Shown piece by piece: positions 20,830-33,598 of a stretch of DNA of 64,000 bases. Under the pieces are notes generated by a model, which saw only the letters and a program-made list of their open reading frames with translations, was not told the origin of the DNA and ran no database searches. Positions within the stretch are counted from its first letter, which is position 1. Each line of letters starts with the position of its first letter. The position numbers were made by a program, and so were the translations under genes. This DNA is from Podocnemis expansa. Its lineage: Eukaryota > Chordata > Testudines > Podocnemididae. The stretch is from assembly GCA_007922195.1 (NCBI GenBank), contig ML682030.1, positions 744,001 through 808,000 of the forward strand, written 5' to 3'.

Positions 20830-22267
20830 AGAGGTTAGGTACATGGAGATGGGCAGTGGGACCTACTTGCACTCAAGTATGTTAGCAACAAGAAGAATGG
20901 CATGGAAAGTGTGGGACCGTTACAGAATGGAGAAGGCAACTTAGTGATAGGTTATGTGGAAAAGACTGAAGTGCTCAGTGCTCTTTTTGTTTGTCTTCAC
21001 TGAGAAGGTCAGCTCCCGGACTACTGCACTGGGCAGCACAGCTTGGGGAGGAGGTGAACAACCTTCAGTGATGAAAGAAGAGTTCAGGACTGTTTAGAAA
21101 AGGTGGACATGCACAAGTCCATGGTATGGATGCAGTGCATTCAGGGTTGCTGAGGGAATGGGTTTATGTGGTTACAGAGCCATTGAACATTGTTTCATGG
21201 CAATTGAGGGGGATTCCACATGTTTGGAAGAAGGCAAACACAGAGCCCATCTTTGAAAAAAGGAAAAAAAGATCAGTGGAACTACGGACCAGTCAACCTC
21301 ACCTTAGTTCCCAGAAAAATCATGGAGCAGTTTCTCAAGTAGTCGATTATGAAGCACGTGGAGGAGAGGAGCACAATCAGAACAGTCAGCATGGACTCAC
21401 CAAGGCAAGTTGTACCTGACCAACCTGATTGCCTTCTCTGATGAGAAGACTGCTTCGGCAGATGTGGGAAAAGGAGTGGACGCGATACATCTTGACTTCA
21501 GTAAAGCTTTTCATACAGTGTTCCACAGTACTCTTGTCAGCTAGTTACAGAAGTATGGGTTGGATAAATGGACTGTAAGATGGATAGAAAGCTGGCTAAG
21601 TCGTCAGGCTCAATGGGTTAGTGATCAGTGGCTCAGTGTCTAGGTGGAAGTGGGTATCAGGTGGAGTGCCCAAGAGCCTGATCTTTGGGCCAGTTTTATT
21701 CACCATCTTTATTAATAATCTGCAAGATGGAGTGGATTGCTGCTTTGGCAAGTCTGCAAATGACACTAAGCTAGGGGGAGTGGTAGATACCTTGCTGAGC
21801 AGAGTTAGGAGACAGAGTAACCTGGACAGATTGAAGGTTTGGGCAAAAAGAAATCAGTGAGATTCAACAAGGACAAGTGCAGAGTCCTGCACTTAGAATG
21901 GAAGAATCCAATGCACTGCTGTAGGCTGTGGGTAGATTGGCTAAGCAGCAGTTTTGATAAAAAGGACTAGAGTTACAGTCAACGAAAAGCTAGGGATGAG
22001 TCAGTAATGTGTCCCTGCTTCAAAGAAGACAAGTGGTATGTTGGGCTGTGTTAGTAGGAACATTGCCAGAAGATCGAGGGAAGTAATTAGTTCCTTGTAT
22101 TCAGCACTGTTGTGGCCTCATCTGGAATGTTGTGTCCAGTTTTGGGCCCCCCACTCCAGAAAAGGGATGTGGACAAATTGGAGAGAGACCAGAGGAGGAG
22201 GACAAAAATTACTAAGGTGCTGGAGCATATGATTGATGAGGAGAGGCTGAATGAACTAGGCTTATTT
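20830..22267 (+). pseudogene. CR1 LINE ORF2 remnant (copy B)
   Basis: The longest CR1 piece in the window, covering the reverse-transcriptase domain. Readable landmarks in order, across frameshifts: VGPLLQNGEGNLV near 20910-20950, an FTEK-like segment near 21000, GGVPKSLIFGPVLFTIFINN at about 21660-21720 (family GVPQGSVLGPVLFxIFIND), KSANDTKLGG near 21750-21780 where the usual FADD motif is altered to SAND, and the downstream 'ttcagcactgttgtggcctc' region near 22099. Frame changes and stops show it is inactive. The 3' part is interrupted at 22268 by a SINE-like insert and a short continuation 'tttgtttgcaaaaggtcagc' follows at about 22442-22470. Confidence 0.8.
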
Positions 22268-22430
22268 CTTTTCTCCCTTTCTGTAAGTTTCCTCATCTTC
22301 CAAGTGTCTGATGAAGTTGGATTTTCTCCCATGAAAGCTCATGCAACAAATAAATTTGGTAGTCTTTAAGTGCCGCAGGACTCCTTGTTTATTTTACTCC
22401 ATTCATCTAAAATGGCTGCCCCTTCGGAAG
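22268..22430 (-). mobile_element. SINE-like family S insertion with exact 11-bp target duplication
   Basis: TAGGCTTATTT occurs at 22257-22267 and again at 22431-22441, exactly flanking a 163-bp unit. On the minus strand the unit reads 'ccgaaggggcagccatttt', 'aacaaggagtcctgcgg', 'cttaaagactaccaaattta', 'gcatgagctttcatgggaga', and ends in an A/G-rich tail. The variable-length duplication and purine-rich end indicate target-primed reverse transcription. This locus defines the full length of family S. Confidence 0.8.
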
Positions 22431-22470
22431 TAGGCTTATTTGGGCTCATTTGTTTGCAAAAGGTCAGCTG

Positions 22471-25400
22471 GCAAGTTTAAATGCGACCATCACATTACAC
22501 TTACTAAACTGGGCAGCCAACCTGTTGCAAACAAATACATTCAAGTGGATTAAAATTCCTTGTACAAGAACTCTTACCAATATGAATTATTTTTTTTCTC
22601 CCTTTTAGTCTGTTCTTTTAAGGTTGTCTCTTCTAAAAAGCTTGCTTTTTAAATATTACTTTAGTTACATAGTATGGTTGACTCCTTACTTAATACTTTG
22701 TTATACAGTTGAGTTTCACGTGCTTCAAACTTAATCAGAGAGGCTCCAAATAATGCAGAGGAGAGCTTATTGGTGACCTGCAAAAGAATATTAATGTTTA
22801 AATTTATTTGTAAATTTTTAAAAATTTATTGCTTTTTTCCACTATAAATATAAGGTCCTGGCTGTCAGGTTTTTTTGTTTTGTTTTCCTGAACAACTGTT
22901 TAGAGAATAGGAGTGGACAGTTTAATAGCCTTGTGTTTTGAAAAGTCGGGTCGCATCTTTCAGAAAGACAGCATTTCCCCCAAAATGTATGCAAATAGCT
23001 GAAGTTATACAGGTGTTTAAGAAAAAGTTTTCAGCAGTCTAATACATAATTCATATTACAAGATTACCATGATCATGTATTTACTTACAAAATGTCTCAA
23101 AACGTCCTTTAAGTACCTCAGGCAAATAGAATGACCTAATACCTGCCCTGAAAATTTTCAGTCGAAAATTTTAGAAAAGAGACAGTCAGTGACAGTAACA
23201 GAAAAATTGGAATAGGAGGAACAAAGTTCAGGCTGACTAAGAATGAGCTAATTGCAGAAAATAAAGTAATTCGATAATTGTTGAAATTTCAGTTTCTTTG
23301 GCATGCTTTAATCCCATTACTTGTCCAGGAAAGTCAAGGTGCTTGGAGGCCACTGTGAGAGTATCCATACAAGGACCGAGGCAGGATAATATTTTTAACT
23401 CTAAAATAAGGTGAGACATTCACTCTTCTCAGGAGTGAGGAGATTGTCTAAAATCTTCATTCATTACAAAGATGTTAAGAAAGGGTAAGTTTTTGCTTAA
23501 GAGATCACTTTTAAATTTCATCCAGCAATAGATGCCTGGGTACATGGTTTTCCTTCCGTAGCTATTTGTGTAAGTGGCTTTTTTTAAGGCCACAGCTTCA
23601 GGGTTAATCCTTTGAGAATGTTAATGTACCATTTTATTTCTTGTAATAAAAGCGTGTCTCTTGATAGTACAACTTCAGAATGCTGGGGGCTCTTTAATTT
23701 ACCCAACCCCTGTGGAATTGTCTGTTTTTCCCTGTCTGGCCTGTCCAGTCTATTACTGCTTAATACATCTGGAAATTCAGATCTGTGGTACCCTGCCTGG
23801 AAATGCAATGGTGGCTGAGAAAGAAGAGTTTTATCTTTCTGTATGTAGAATTATATTAGCCTGTGATGGCCTCCCTCTTGTTCTTGGCACTCTGCATGTG
23901 TTTTTGCTTCATGGGGCATTTGACAAAGGATTTTGAGTGCATGCTACTGGACACTAGGAATCTTTAAATTTGTCTATTCTTGAGATTTTGGGTACTGCAA
24001 CGCCACCTTGTCTTCACTGAGAAAAACACTGTTTTTTACCATGTGAGAACACATGGTAACTAAAGTGGTAAAATCAGAGAATAGGTAGGGAAGTTACAGT
24101 TTTAAAGTGTTAGCGTGTGGAAATGCTAGGTTTACTAAAGTGCCATGACTCCCTTCTTCCCCATGCACCCTTAATTTAAAAACTTGAAAAATTTACCACA
24201 TGGTTTGGATTAGAAAAAGTAGGATATTTTTCATTTCTGAAGTCTGAAAGGAGGAGAAAAATTTTCATTGATTATTCTGTTGTGTAAAGACTTCTATAAG
24301 GAGTATACAGGAGGAATCTGTTGCCTTCATTTTTCAGCAAGCTTTTGTCACAAAGGCTGACAATCATGGCCACTTACTTTAGCCATATTATCCCAGAAGC
24401 AGTGCCGGTAATTAGTTTCCTGTTTTGAAGATCCACAAATCCATTAGTATGGTGAGATTCTGCATTGTCCTTTTGTTTTTTAAGATGGTTAATTCAAATC
24501 ACATTTGTAAAACGATATTTCACAACTTCTCATTTTCCTAATCATCATGCAGATAAACAGTGGGGATCATGACATTAGGATAAGTAAGTAGCTTATGATT
24601 TTGCCTTGGAGAGAGAAACTCTTGCTGTTTTCCACTCTGCCCCTTCCCTTTGGGCTACGTAGCAATAATAAATGAGCAAGTCCAGAGTACTTTATGATAG
24701 ATGGTTAATGGTGCTGTGCCTGAGCCAACAGGCCTCTTTCCACAGCATCTGTCACAATTCATAGTCATTAGCATATCTTTAATGGCTTTTTTCAAAATAA
24801 TTTCTACTAGGGTATATAGAATACATCAAGGAGGGAAAATCTGACATTGAAAAGGGAATTCCAAACACAGACAAATGTTCTTGCTCGCATAAAACTTAGG
24901 AGTAAAATAGATCTTTTCAGTATGTGTAGGCTCGGAGTGCGTTATGAGTTGTCAGTTTGTTTTCCATACTTTATAGTTGACTTCTGAAGTCAATTTTTCA
25001 CTTTCTTCAAGCTTTCCCAGGAACAAGCTTCTTTCAGTGTCTTTGTATTGTCTTTTTGGTTTTTAGAGCACAGACACTGACCTAACATCTTAACAGGGGA
25101 AACAGAAATGTATTCAATACATGAGTGGCCAGATTACTTGTATTATGCAAGGTTGAACTGAATAGCTAAAAATAGAGTTTTCAATTGTCATGATGGTCTA
25201 CCACACTCAACTTAATGTGTCTGATTTTTTGGTGTAAGTGATGAAAGACTTCCTTCACTAGAATATAAATCTTAGTTTCTTTTAATGGTTAGTTTCTTTT
25301 AATGCTTTTCAAGATGGGGAAAAGTGTTATTTCTATGTTTAAATACTTGGGAGGTGCTCAGAATATGGTGTTGGCAGTCTTAGAAGTACCTTGATAAATA

Positions 25401-26880
25401 GATCTGTAAAGTCTGGCATGGTTTTTGCTTGGTTATACTGCAACTGAATAGATATTTTGAATTTCCCTTCCTCCTGTATTACCCACTAGTTGAAAGAAGA
25501 ATCAGAAAAGAGTTATAGCTCTTTCTTACAGAAGTTTGTAAAGGTGGGAGTTAGAACAAGATAGTGAACTGAGTGGACCTTTCTTTGAATACATTGGCCA
25601 ACTTTCATGCAAGCTGTTTGTGCACTAAAAGTCTACTTCATTGTTTGCTTTAGCTCATGTGAACTAATAGAAAAACATAGAGGGAAAGGAACTGAAACAA
25701 AAGCCCATGTATTCACCTTCAGCAGGATTTCTTTTTAGTCTGATAGATTAATTTCTTGTTGAATAAAAATTCCCATAGCCCAGCTGCTGCATTGGAGTGA
25801 GTGCGTAAAATTAGCAGGCTGCCTTTCCTAGAAGACAAGCTGCTGCTTCCTACTGTGGTAGCTGCAGCTTTCCGTTGGTCTTCAAGGACAGCATCAAATG
25901 CACTACACTGCGGTAGTGCTGAAATCAAAGCCTGTGACTATGGATGGTTTCACATCTGAGAAGGAATGTCTTTGGAAGATTATTGGGAAGAAAAATTAGT
26001 AATTGTAACTGCTGCTCAGTCTGATAGCATCCACAGGTCTAGCGAGATTCCCACACTGAACCATTGACTCAAGTGAACAGATGCCCTAAATTGGGAGTGA
26101 AGTCACAGCTCTTGCAAGTTCCTTGAAATGTTTTCCTGAACCAGCAATCATGCCTGTTTTATTTGGACAGAAACAATCAGTTAACCTCTATTCTGTCTAC
26201 TTACCATGATCAAACATGGTGTAGCAGGGGAGCAGTTCTGTAGCTTTGGGCATGGGTCAACAAACCCCAGGCATCGGGTTGCCATGGAGCCTGGGATTGT
26301 GGCATGGAAAGTGCAATAGTAGATTTCTTAACGGTGTTTCTATGAACATTGTCCCTGACTATATGAAGTGAGTATTGAGAGAGCTTATGGGTGTGTCTAA
26401 TGGCCAGAGATTGGTGATTTTGGAATTTCAGATGATGAATTTTTATGTTATTATTTTCCAATTTGGGAGTTTCTCTTAGTTGCAGTATGCCATTTTCTAA
26501 CATTTGACTGCTTAATTTTTTGCACAAATACACATAGTATGTTTAAATAATGTGCTGGTTGCAAACTCAAACCTTCAAAAGTTAGGAAAAACAGGTTTTG
26601 AGGTCCTTTTTCAAGTAGTGTTCCCATGACTTTGTGGAATACCCATAGAGGGACACATCTTGGAGAATCATTGTTACCTTACAAGGTGGGTAAATTCCTC
26701 TCACTGTGAAACATTGACAGCTTCCTTGTGTTTATGCATTGTAGTACAATTACATGATCACATGCTCTTTATTTTAAATTTTCTATAGCAAAACTAAAGT
26801 ACTCTGAAAAGTTAGGCCTTAGTCTCAAATTGCAAACCCAAAATTAGTGAACACGTGGCAATTTTGGCCTTAATTTTTGT
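22471..26880. other. No recognised feature
   Basis: About 4.4 kb of A+T-rich presumed intron without a repeat or exon that I can identify. Short open frames (for example 23612-23936 and 25719-25928) look random. Confidence 0.4.
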
Positions 26881-26884
26881 GCAT

Positions 26885-27005
26885 CAATTCTCATTTGTAA
26901 ATGGTAATAATAATACGACCTTACCTCACAATGATAATGTGAATATAAATTAGTATTTGTGAAACACTCTGATTCTGTGGTAAAAGCACCATAGAAATTC
27001 TTATG
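26885..27005 (+). repeat. MIR remnant
   Basis: 'ctcatttgtaaatggtaata' followed by 'ataatacgaccttacctcac' and 'tttgtgaaacactctgattc' follows the MIR core and 3' region closely. Edges are approximate. Confidence 0.65.
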
Positions 27006-28123
27006 AGGATATTAATCATTTGGTATGCAGTGCAGAGTTTGGATGTTGTGTCAAGGAAAGGTTGGGGCACACATTGAATGTTGAGGATAGAAAGAAATAT
27101 TAAACACTACCCATTTAGAGAGCACTATCCATCTTGTGCACTGAATTGAGACAGGATCTCCTGTAGAGGGGAAAACAGTATGTGATTGTATAAATAAGGC
27201 TGAATCATAAAGTATATGCACAAGCAAGTCAAATTAAAGTTGCACAAGCAACCTTAAATCTGTCATTTCCCGGCTTCAGAATGCTTGACTTTGCAAGCTC
27301 AGTGTGGATTCATTTTTTCTATAATATCTTATTTTTTCAAGCAAACCTTATCATCATCCCAGAAATTCTATCACCTGGTGGCGTATTGACCCCCGTAAGG
27401 GTCAGCAGCAGGTTTGGGAATTTAATATCCACAGCTCAAGCTTCTGCCACAAAAGTTAATTGTGAAGCTCTAATAGATTAGATACATGGAAGACCTATAG
27501 AGGGGTTTGAGGCACTCACTTTTTAGGGTGTGGACGTGGTATCTTTGGAAATTTAGCTACCATACTGTAAAAACCTCTCTGTGTGTGAAGAGTAATTTCT
27601 CAGAGGCTTATTTATAATGTAGCTAATTTTAAACTATTTTTAATGGGGATGGTAAAGAGCATATCCTTGATACCAGGGTAACACTCATCTTTATTTTGCC
27701 AAATGTCAAGTGTTTGCTCCAAAGCATATAAATGCTAGAGCTTTTTGAAGAAATCATAAGAATTTTTTTAAGGTAAGCAAAACAAACATACCTTTTCACT
27801 TGAAAATGGCTGATGTGGTTTTAACTGAAACATTGGGGGGAAAAAGGTGAGGTGGAGATAAACAACTGTCAGGTGACATTTCACTCTAAACATTTAGTGT
27901 TTTGTTACAGCTGTTGTAAGCACAGTAGAACCTCAAAGATTTTGACACCAGAGTTATAAGCCGACTGGTCAACTGAGCACCATATGGAACCAGAGGTAAG
28001 CGATGAGGCAGCACTGGAGGAGGGAAAAAGAAAGCGAATTCTGTACTGTCCCTGTCCTGCATCTTAAAGGTCAACACATCTTGGTGTCCTATCCCCAGCT
28101 TCATTTGAATGTGAGCAGCAGTC
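27006..28123. other. No recognised feature
   Basis: A+T-rich presumed intron; nothing identified. Confidence 0.4.
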
Positions 28124-28131
28124 ATTTACAG

Positions 28132-28308
28132 CAGTGGTTCTCAACCTTTTGTGGATCGTGACACACTCAGCTGCATATTGTGACCCTGCAGGACACCAGG
28201 CTACTCCCACTGGCCAAATCCAGCCATCTCCTTCTCTCTCTCTCTGACATACTTTCCACTGTGTGGTGACACAGTAACGTGTCTTGACATAGTGGCTGAG
28301 AAACTCTG
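28132..28308. mobile_element. hAT-type MITE, family B
   Basis: Starts CAGTGGTTCTCAACC and ends GGCTGAGAAACTCTG, flanked by the 8-bp duplication ATTTACAG at 28124-28131 and GTTTACAG at 28309-28316 (one mismatch). The interior shares 'ggccaaatccagccatctcc' and 'actgtgtggtgacacagtaa' with the other family B copies. Confidence 0.85.
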
Positions 28309-28820
28309 GTTTACAGGTAGCAGGTGAAGATGCTGAGCTTCCCAGAACTGCTGGCAGTCCCTCCTGGCAGCCCAAGCATGCAGTAGCCTGGGGGCTGCAC
28401 CGTTTTCTATAAACTCTGGGCCCTTACATTCCCCCCCCCCCCATCCTCCTTGCCTCACGCTGCTAGAACGGGAAGTGTTTACACCTCCCTCCTGCCACCA
28501 TCAGGATGGCCAAGCCGGCACTTCTGGGAATGCAAAAGGCAAGGGAAAAAAGGGTGTTGGCAGTGGGCTGGTGCTTCTGGAGCACAGCATCAGAGCACAG
28601 CAAGTCCTGATGGGTGTGGGCAGGCCCCACAGGTCAGCCCAAAGACAAGAAACAGGGTTAGGGGGTAGGGAGCTGCTTGCAAACCAGGCAGTGCTGCCAG
28701 GTGCCACCTTTGCAGAGATCTCTGCCAGCCCTAGCTGAAGACACTGACTGCAGGGAACTGAACCGTGATGATAATCAGAGTTACAAACATCCATTTCTGG
28801 GATCTCTGTATCTTTGAGGC
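28309..28820. other. G+C-richer segment without recognised gene
   Basis: Contains a C homopolymer of about 11 near 28432-28442 and G+C-rich sequence giving several overlapping open frames, none with a family signature. Confidence 0.35.
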
Positions 28821-28827
28821 TCTATGG

Positions 28828-29957
28828 CAGTGGTTCCCAACCTTTTCTCTGCCTTGGCACACCTTGATACCTTCAAATTTTTTGAGGCACACCACCATTA
28901 ACAAACTCATGAGTATTCAAATTAACTTAATTATGAATGTTCATGAACCATGGCACAGTGTTTTGGATATGCTGCTATGTGGAGTAGTAGAGGGTAGCAG
29001 AGGAGGGGTGGCGAATCACAGGAGGTCAGGAGTTGTGTGCAGTGGCAGGAGTGAGTGTGGGGAGCAGAGCAGGACAGGGGTGGCAAAAGAGGACAAGGGG
29101 AGCCATGTGGAGAACAGCACAAGGGTGCCGAGACAGGAAGGGAGAACAAGAGTGGCTTTGTGGGGGGGCAGGGGGGAACCTGGGGAGTGGGAAGGTAGGG
29201 TAGGGGAGCATGGTGCAGCACCCACTTCCCCCTTCTCCACAGTGGCTCCCTGCCACCCAGGGCAAATCCTCACCCCACTGCTGCTCCTTCCCCAGTAGGT
29301 CCTGTTCTCCCCTCTCCCAGCCCTCTGCTGCCTGTGATGGACCCTCCCATCAATTCAGGGGCCAGAACTAGGTCTCCAGCCCCCAGCTACACCCCCCTAC
29401 ACACAGCCATCCCACAACCCCAGCTACACACCCTCTGCTACACATCCACCTCTGCTACACACACACACGCACACATATATACACACACACACACACACAC
29501 CTGACTCACACAACAGCAGCTCCTCTCCCCCAAAGCCCTTACCTGGGCTGTTTGCAGGCTGCCTAATACAAGTTGCTCCGCCCTACAGGGGTAGATTCAC
29601 GCTCCTGGCCTCCCGCAGCTCTTTGCTGGCTGGTTTTAAGGTGGAGCCACCGAAACGCTGCTTTCTGGCTGCTTGTGTTATCTTTAGGGAGACCCCTAGA
29701 ACTCCACATTCCAGTGCCTTCCTCTATTTTTAGAGGGGCTGGAATGCTGCCTGCCCAATAATAGGTGGGTCCTGGAACTGTGTTCCCGTGCCTTCCCCCT
29801 TACTTTAAGCCCTGCCTTTTCCCAGCCCTGCACAGCCCACGTGGCTGGGCTGAGCAGGGAGGGAACTTTAACTCCAGCTCTTGGAGATGCTCACAGCACA
29901 CTTCGGGTGTTGCTGTGGCACACCAGTGTGCCCTGGCGCCCTGGTTGGGAACCACTG
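28828..29957. mobile_element. Long family A hAT-type element (1,130 bp)
   Basis: Starts CAGTGGTTCCCAACC and ends GGTTGGGAACCACTG, a perfect 15-bp terminal inverted repeat. It is flanked by CTCTATGG at 28820-28827 and CTCTATAG at 29958-29965 (7 of 8 matching). The outer ~130 bp at the left and ~60 bp at the right match the 217-bp family A elements at 18554 and 43602. The middle 0.9 kb is unrelated to them: G-rich (29000-29220), then C-rich with a CA/TA microsatellite near 29456-29502. No transposase reading was found, so this is a non-autonomous longer form. Confidence 0.8.
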
Positions 29958-29965
29958 CTCTATAG

Positions 29966-31760
29966 TGACTGGAACCAAGGTATTATGATAAAAAGCAGTT
30001 AGGCAACTTCGATTCTAGACACAGCTACCAACTCCACCTGTAATTTTATCCTCCAAAATCTGAGCTATATTGACAAATAAGTTATCCTAACCTATCTGTT
30101 CTAGGTATATTTTATTTGTACATCAGACTTGACTTGTTTGGGATAGGAGTTCTCCTCTCATTGCTATTCACAAAGATAGTCCTCTGCCGATGAATTCCTG
30201 AGCTCTGTAAAGACATTGATGTCATTATTAAAATGTATAGTGGGAAGATAAGTCTGTAAAAGTTTGTCAAAGACATACTGGGCCTTTTTGAAAATAAAAA
30301 AGCTAAATAAATGTAAAGGAATGAAAAAAACCATTAAATTTTTTTCCAATGGCATAGACACGCTTTGATATATTGGAGAAATAGTAGGTCATCATTGCAT
30401 CTGTGGTGGCAGGACAATACTGAAAAGTGCCCAGTGCTATGTCTTTTTTGTTTGAATTGTGACCAGAGTTAGTCCTGTAAACCCTGTTCACTGGGGGAGT
30501 CTTGTCCCAATACATAGTTTGATTCCTTATTTTTCTTGCTTGCTGAAGACCAAAAGCAAATGATTGGGTCCTTTGTTTGAGATTCTTACTGTCTCCTTAT
30601 AGTCAGTCACAATGGAAGGAAATATAGCTTAAACAGATCTTTACTATCATATATTTTAATATTTGGTGATGCTGGCAGTCTAGTAGATTGCTGACTGATA
30701 TCTGATTGTCCACTCTAGATTAAGGTTATGAAAAAGGGAGTGAGGAGGAAAAATCTAAGAAAGTATATGAATATGACTTCTCAGTTCTTGCTAAATGGAA
30801 TTTCCACTGTAGTAGATCAGAGGTAGTGCATTTGTTGTGGTATCAATATTCACTATTGATATCTAAATAAAGTAACAAGCTTGTAATAAACAAAAGGGGA
30901 CAGGTGAGGCTGTGCGTGCCTCCGTAATGTTGGCATTATTTGAGTTTTGAATGTTAATCTCTAATAGTTGCAACCTTACGGTTAATTCAGTGTTGGTACG
31001 CTTCTGCATACAATTTTATTGAGAATATAATTGAAATAGCCAGAATTTTAATGTCCATATGTTTTGTTTTTGTTTTTCTTCCATCTTGGGCAAGCTATTT
31101 TTATTTGCATGTGAGGTAATTTAAACTTTTCTTCAGAAATTTTGTCCAGAGTCAGTGCTGGTATACACAACAAATGATTCTGGTTAACTTAAAGTAGCTT
31201 TGCTTGCTTAACCTAGTAGTGAATTTTAGAAATGTTCAAATATCAGTCTTGCCTTCAATGCATTTCAAATACATTTGCAAGCTTCATTTTAATTTTTTGA
31301 GTTCTTGACTTTTTTTTAAAGCAAAATGTAATTTATTCCAAGGTTTTAAAAAGAGCAATTGTTATTCTGATTTTGGTAGGCGCTCTTTCCAACCAAATTT
31401 TTAATTTGGAATATGTCAACACAGTTTTATAACTATTAAATATGGGCATGGATTGTTAACTGATTTTGCTTCCTCATTCAGATAGGTTTGAATTTATTTA
31501 CATATTTATCAGCTGTGTCTGTAATAAACTACATTAATTTTTTCTATTTCAATTTTGTATAGCAGATCAAAATAGTTTCTCCTACCAATAGTGTGTGGGG
31601 TAGTACTTCAGCTTGTTTTAGTATCAGGTATCATAACAATGGTGTCTGTTCTCTACACAGTTCTGTGAAAATAAAGAGCCTTCTCTTTATCTCTTTGTGT
31701 TAGAAGACAATCTTCTGAAGCGGAAATATTTTCCCTGTTATACCCATCTATACTGCTTGA
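29966..31760. other. No recognised feature
   Basis: A+T-rich presumed intron; nothing identified. Confidence 0.4.
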
Positions 31761-31767
31761 TTATGAG

Positions 31768-31891
31768 TGTAATGAAGTGGGATTTTTCTCCCATGAAAGC
31801 TCATGAGATAAATAAATGTGTTAGTCTTTAAGTGCCACAGGACTCCTTGTTTGTTTTGCTGAACTAGGCTAACACGGCTGCTGCTTTGGAA
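31768..31891 (-). repeat. SINE-like family S copy
   Basis: The plus strand shows 'tctcccatgaaagctcatga', 'gttagtctttaagtgccaca', 'ggactccttgtttgttttgc' and 'ctaacacggctgctgctttg', the same order as 22268-22430. It lacks the outermost 40 bp of the purine-rich tail side. Confidence 0.7.
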
Positions 31892-32359
31892 CTTGGTCTC
31901 TTGCCTGTGACAGGGTTTTGTGGAAAAGGCCACTTTCAGTAGCTGTGTATTCAAGACCTGCTCAGCCAGTGAGATTGTTCTCGTCTTGCAGCACTGTTGA
32001 TTTAGGGTTTGTTAATTTTATCATCTCCTGAAAACAGGCTGGAAAAAGGTGGGGTAAAATCCATGGAAACATAGACCTTGCTCTTTGCTAACGCTGCATT
32101 TCAGCATTGCTCTTATTTACCATATCTCATCGTGTATAAGCTGAGAATTTTGTGCCTGAAAATTGGCTTCAAAACAGGCTCTTGGCTTATACCCGAGAGA
32201 ATATGGCAGACAGCCCCAGCAGCAGTTTCTCTGACCATGCGGCAGGCTGGACCCCAGTGTTGCCGGACGACCATCTTGGATAGTCGGTGGGGGCTGGGGC
32301 TGGAGTAAGGAAGGGACCCCAGTGTCTGGAGCGGCCAAGTAAGGGGGGGGTCGGCCTGG

Positions 32360-32660
32360 ACATTGATTCAGGGAGGCTAGGGAAGCGGCGGCAGGGACTT
32401 GGAGGTTGGGGAGGGAGTTGGGGAAAGTGATGGGACAGCTGGGAGGTTTGGGGGGGGGGTCAGGGAGACCAGGGAAGGGTCGGCAGGGCTCGGGCATTGG
32501 GGGGGTCAGGGAGTCTGGGGAAAGCAGCAGGAGGACCCAGGGGTTTTGGGGAACCCAGGGAAGCAGCGACAGGGACCGGGGATTTGGGGGGGGGTGTCTG
32601 GCAGGCTGGGAAGAGCGGTAGCAGGGGTCGGGGGTGATGGGGAAAGGGGTGGAAAGGGTG
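32360..32660 (+). repeat. Minisatellite array 1 inside family T copy 2
   Basis: Repeats of about 50-60 bp around 'cccagggaagcagcgacagg', matching 11490-11750 unit for unit in part. Confidence 0.6.
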
Positions 32661-32689
32661 TTGGGGAGCAACAGTAGGGCACTGAGAAG

Positions 32690-33125
32690 AGAGTAGGGGG
32701 GCAGCAGTGAAAAGCCAGGGGGACAGCAGTGAGGAACGAGCGGAGCAGGGGGGCAGCAGTGAGGGAAGGGGCAGAGCAGGGGGCAGCAGCAGGTAGCAGT
32801 GAGGGAAGGGCGGAGTAGGGGGTGGCAGTGAGGAGGGGCAGCAGGAGGAGCAGAGAGTAGCAGTGAGGGAAGGGGCGGAGCAGGGGGAGCTGCAGGAAAC
32901 TGAGAAGTGAGCAGGGGCGTAGCAGTGAGGAACGGTCAGAGCAGGGAGTAGCAGGGGTGATGGCAGTGAGGAAAGGGTAGAGCAGGTGGGAGCAAGGGGG
33001 CAGCGCAGGGGGAGCTGCAGGAAACTGAGAAGTGAGCAGGGGGGTAGTAGTGAGGAAAGGGCAGAGCAGGGGGCAGGAGGGGTGACGGAAGTGAGGAAAG
33101 GGGAGGGCAGGAGTGAGGAATGGAC
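32690..33125 (+). repeat. Minisatellite array 2 inside family T copy 2
   Basis: Repeats around 'gggggcagcagtgagggaa' and 'gggcagagcaggggg'. A larger block ('agctgcaggaaactgagaag' followed by 'tgagcaggggcgtagcagtg') occurs twice, near 32888 and 33011, so there is higher-order duplication not present in the same form in copy 1. Confidence 0.6.
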
Positions 33126-33598
33126 AGCAGGAGGGACAAGGGAAAAGCAGCAGCAGAGATTTTGGGGTAGGGAAGCTGTCAGAAACTCCAGAGGAATCCA
33201 GCAGCAGTGGGTGGGGGGTTAGGAGCCAAGGCCAAAAGGGGACCTGGGCTTATACCTGGGTCACCAATTTTAGCTTCCTTTGTTGGGCTCAGAATTGGGG
33301 GGTTGGCTTGTGCCCGGATCGGCTTATACCCGAGTATATACGGTAACTCTTTTGTGTGCAGTGTTGGTGGTGTAGCCATATTGCCAAGGATATTAGAGAC
33401 AAAGTAGGAAGGGTAACACTTTTTTATTAGACCAACTTCTTCTCTTGTTTATCAACTGGTCTGATAAAACAGCATTTTTCAAGCCATAGCTCAGGAGCCA
33501 GTACTGGTTTGCAGACCCTCAGAAAGTAGGTCGTACAGCCCCCTGCTGCTGTCACTGACAGACTGGAATGCATTGCTCAAAGGTGCCAAGTCCCGAAG

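Larger units (their letters stand above)
32118..33345. mobile_element. TIR transposon family T, copy 2
   Basis: Left end TTACCATATCTCATCGTGTA and right end CGAGTATATACGGTA, with the same internal second 'cttggcttatacccgagaga' motif near 32182 as copy 1. The flank-proximal 200 bp at each side are almost the same as copy 1 ('gaccatgcggcaggctggac', 'ctgtcagaaactccagagg'). The middle is the same two G-rich arrays with different unit arrangement. At the right end an extra 'cttgtgcccggatc' gives a partly duplicated terminal motif. There is no transposase; the proline-rich minus-strand frame at 32117-32671 is an array artefact. Confidence 0.7.
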
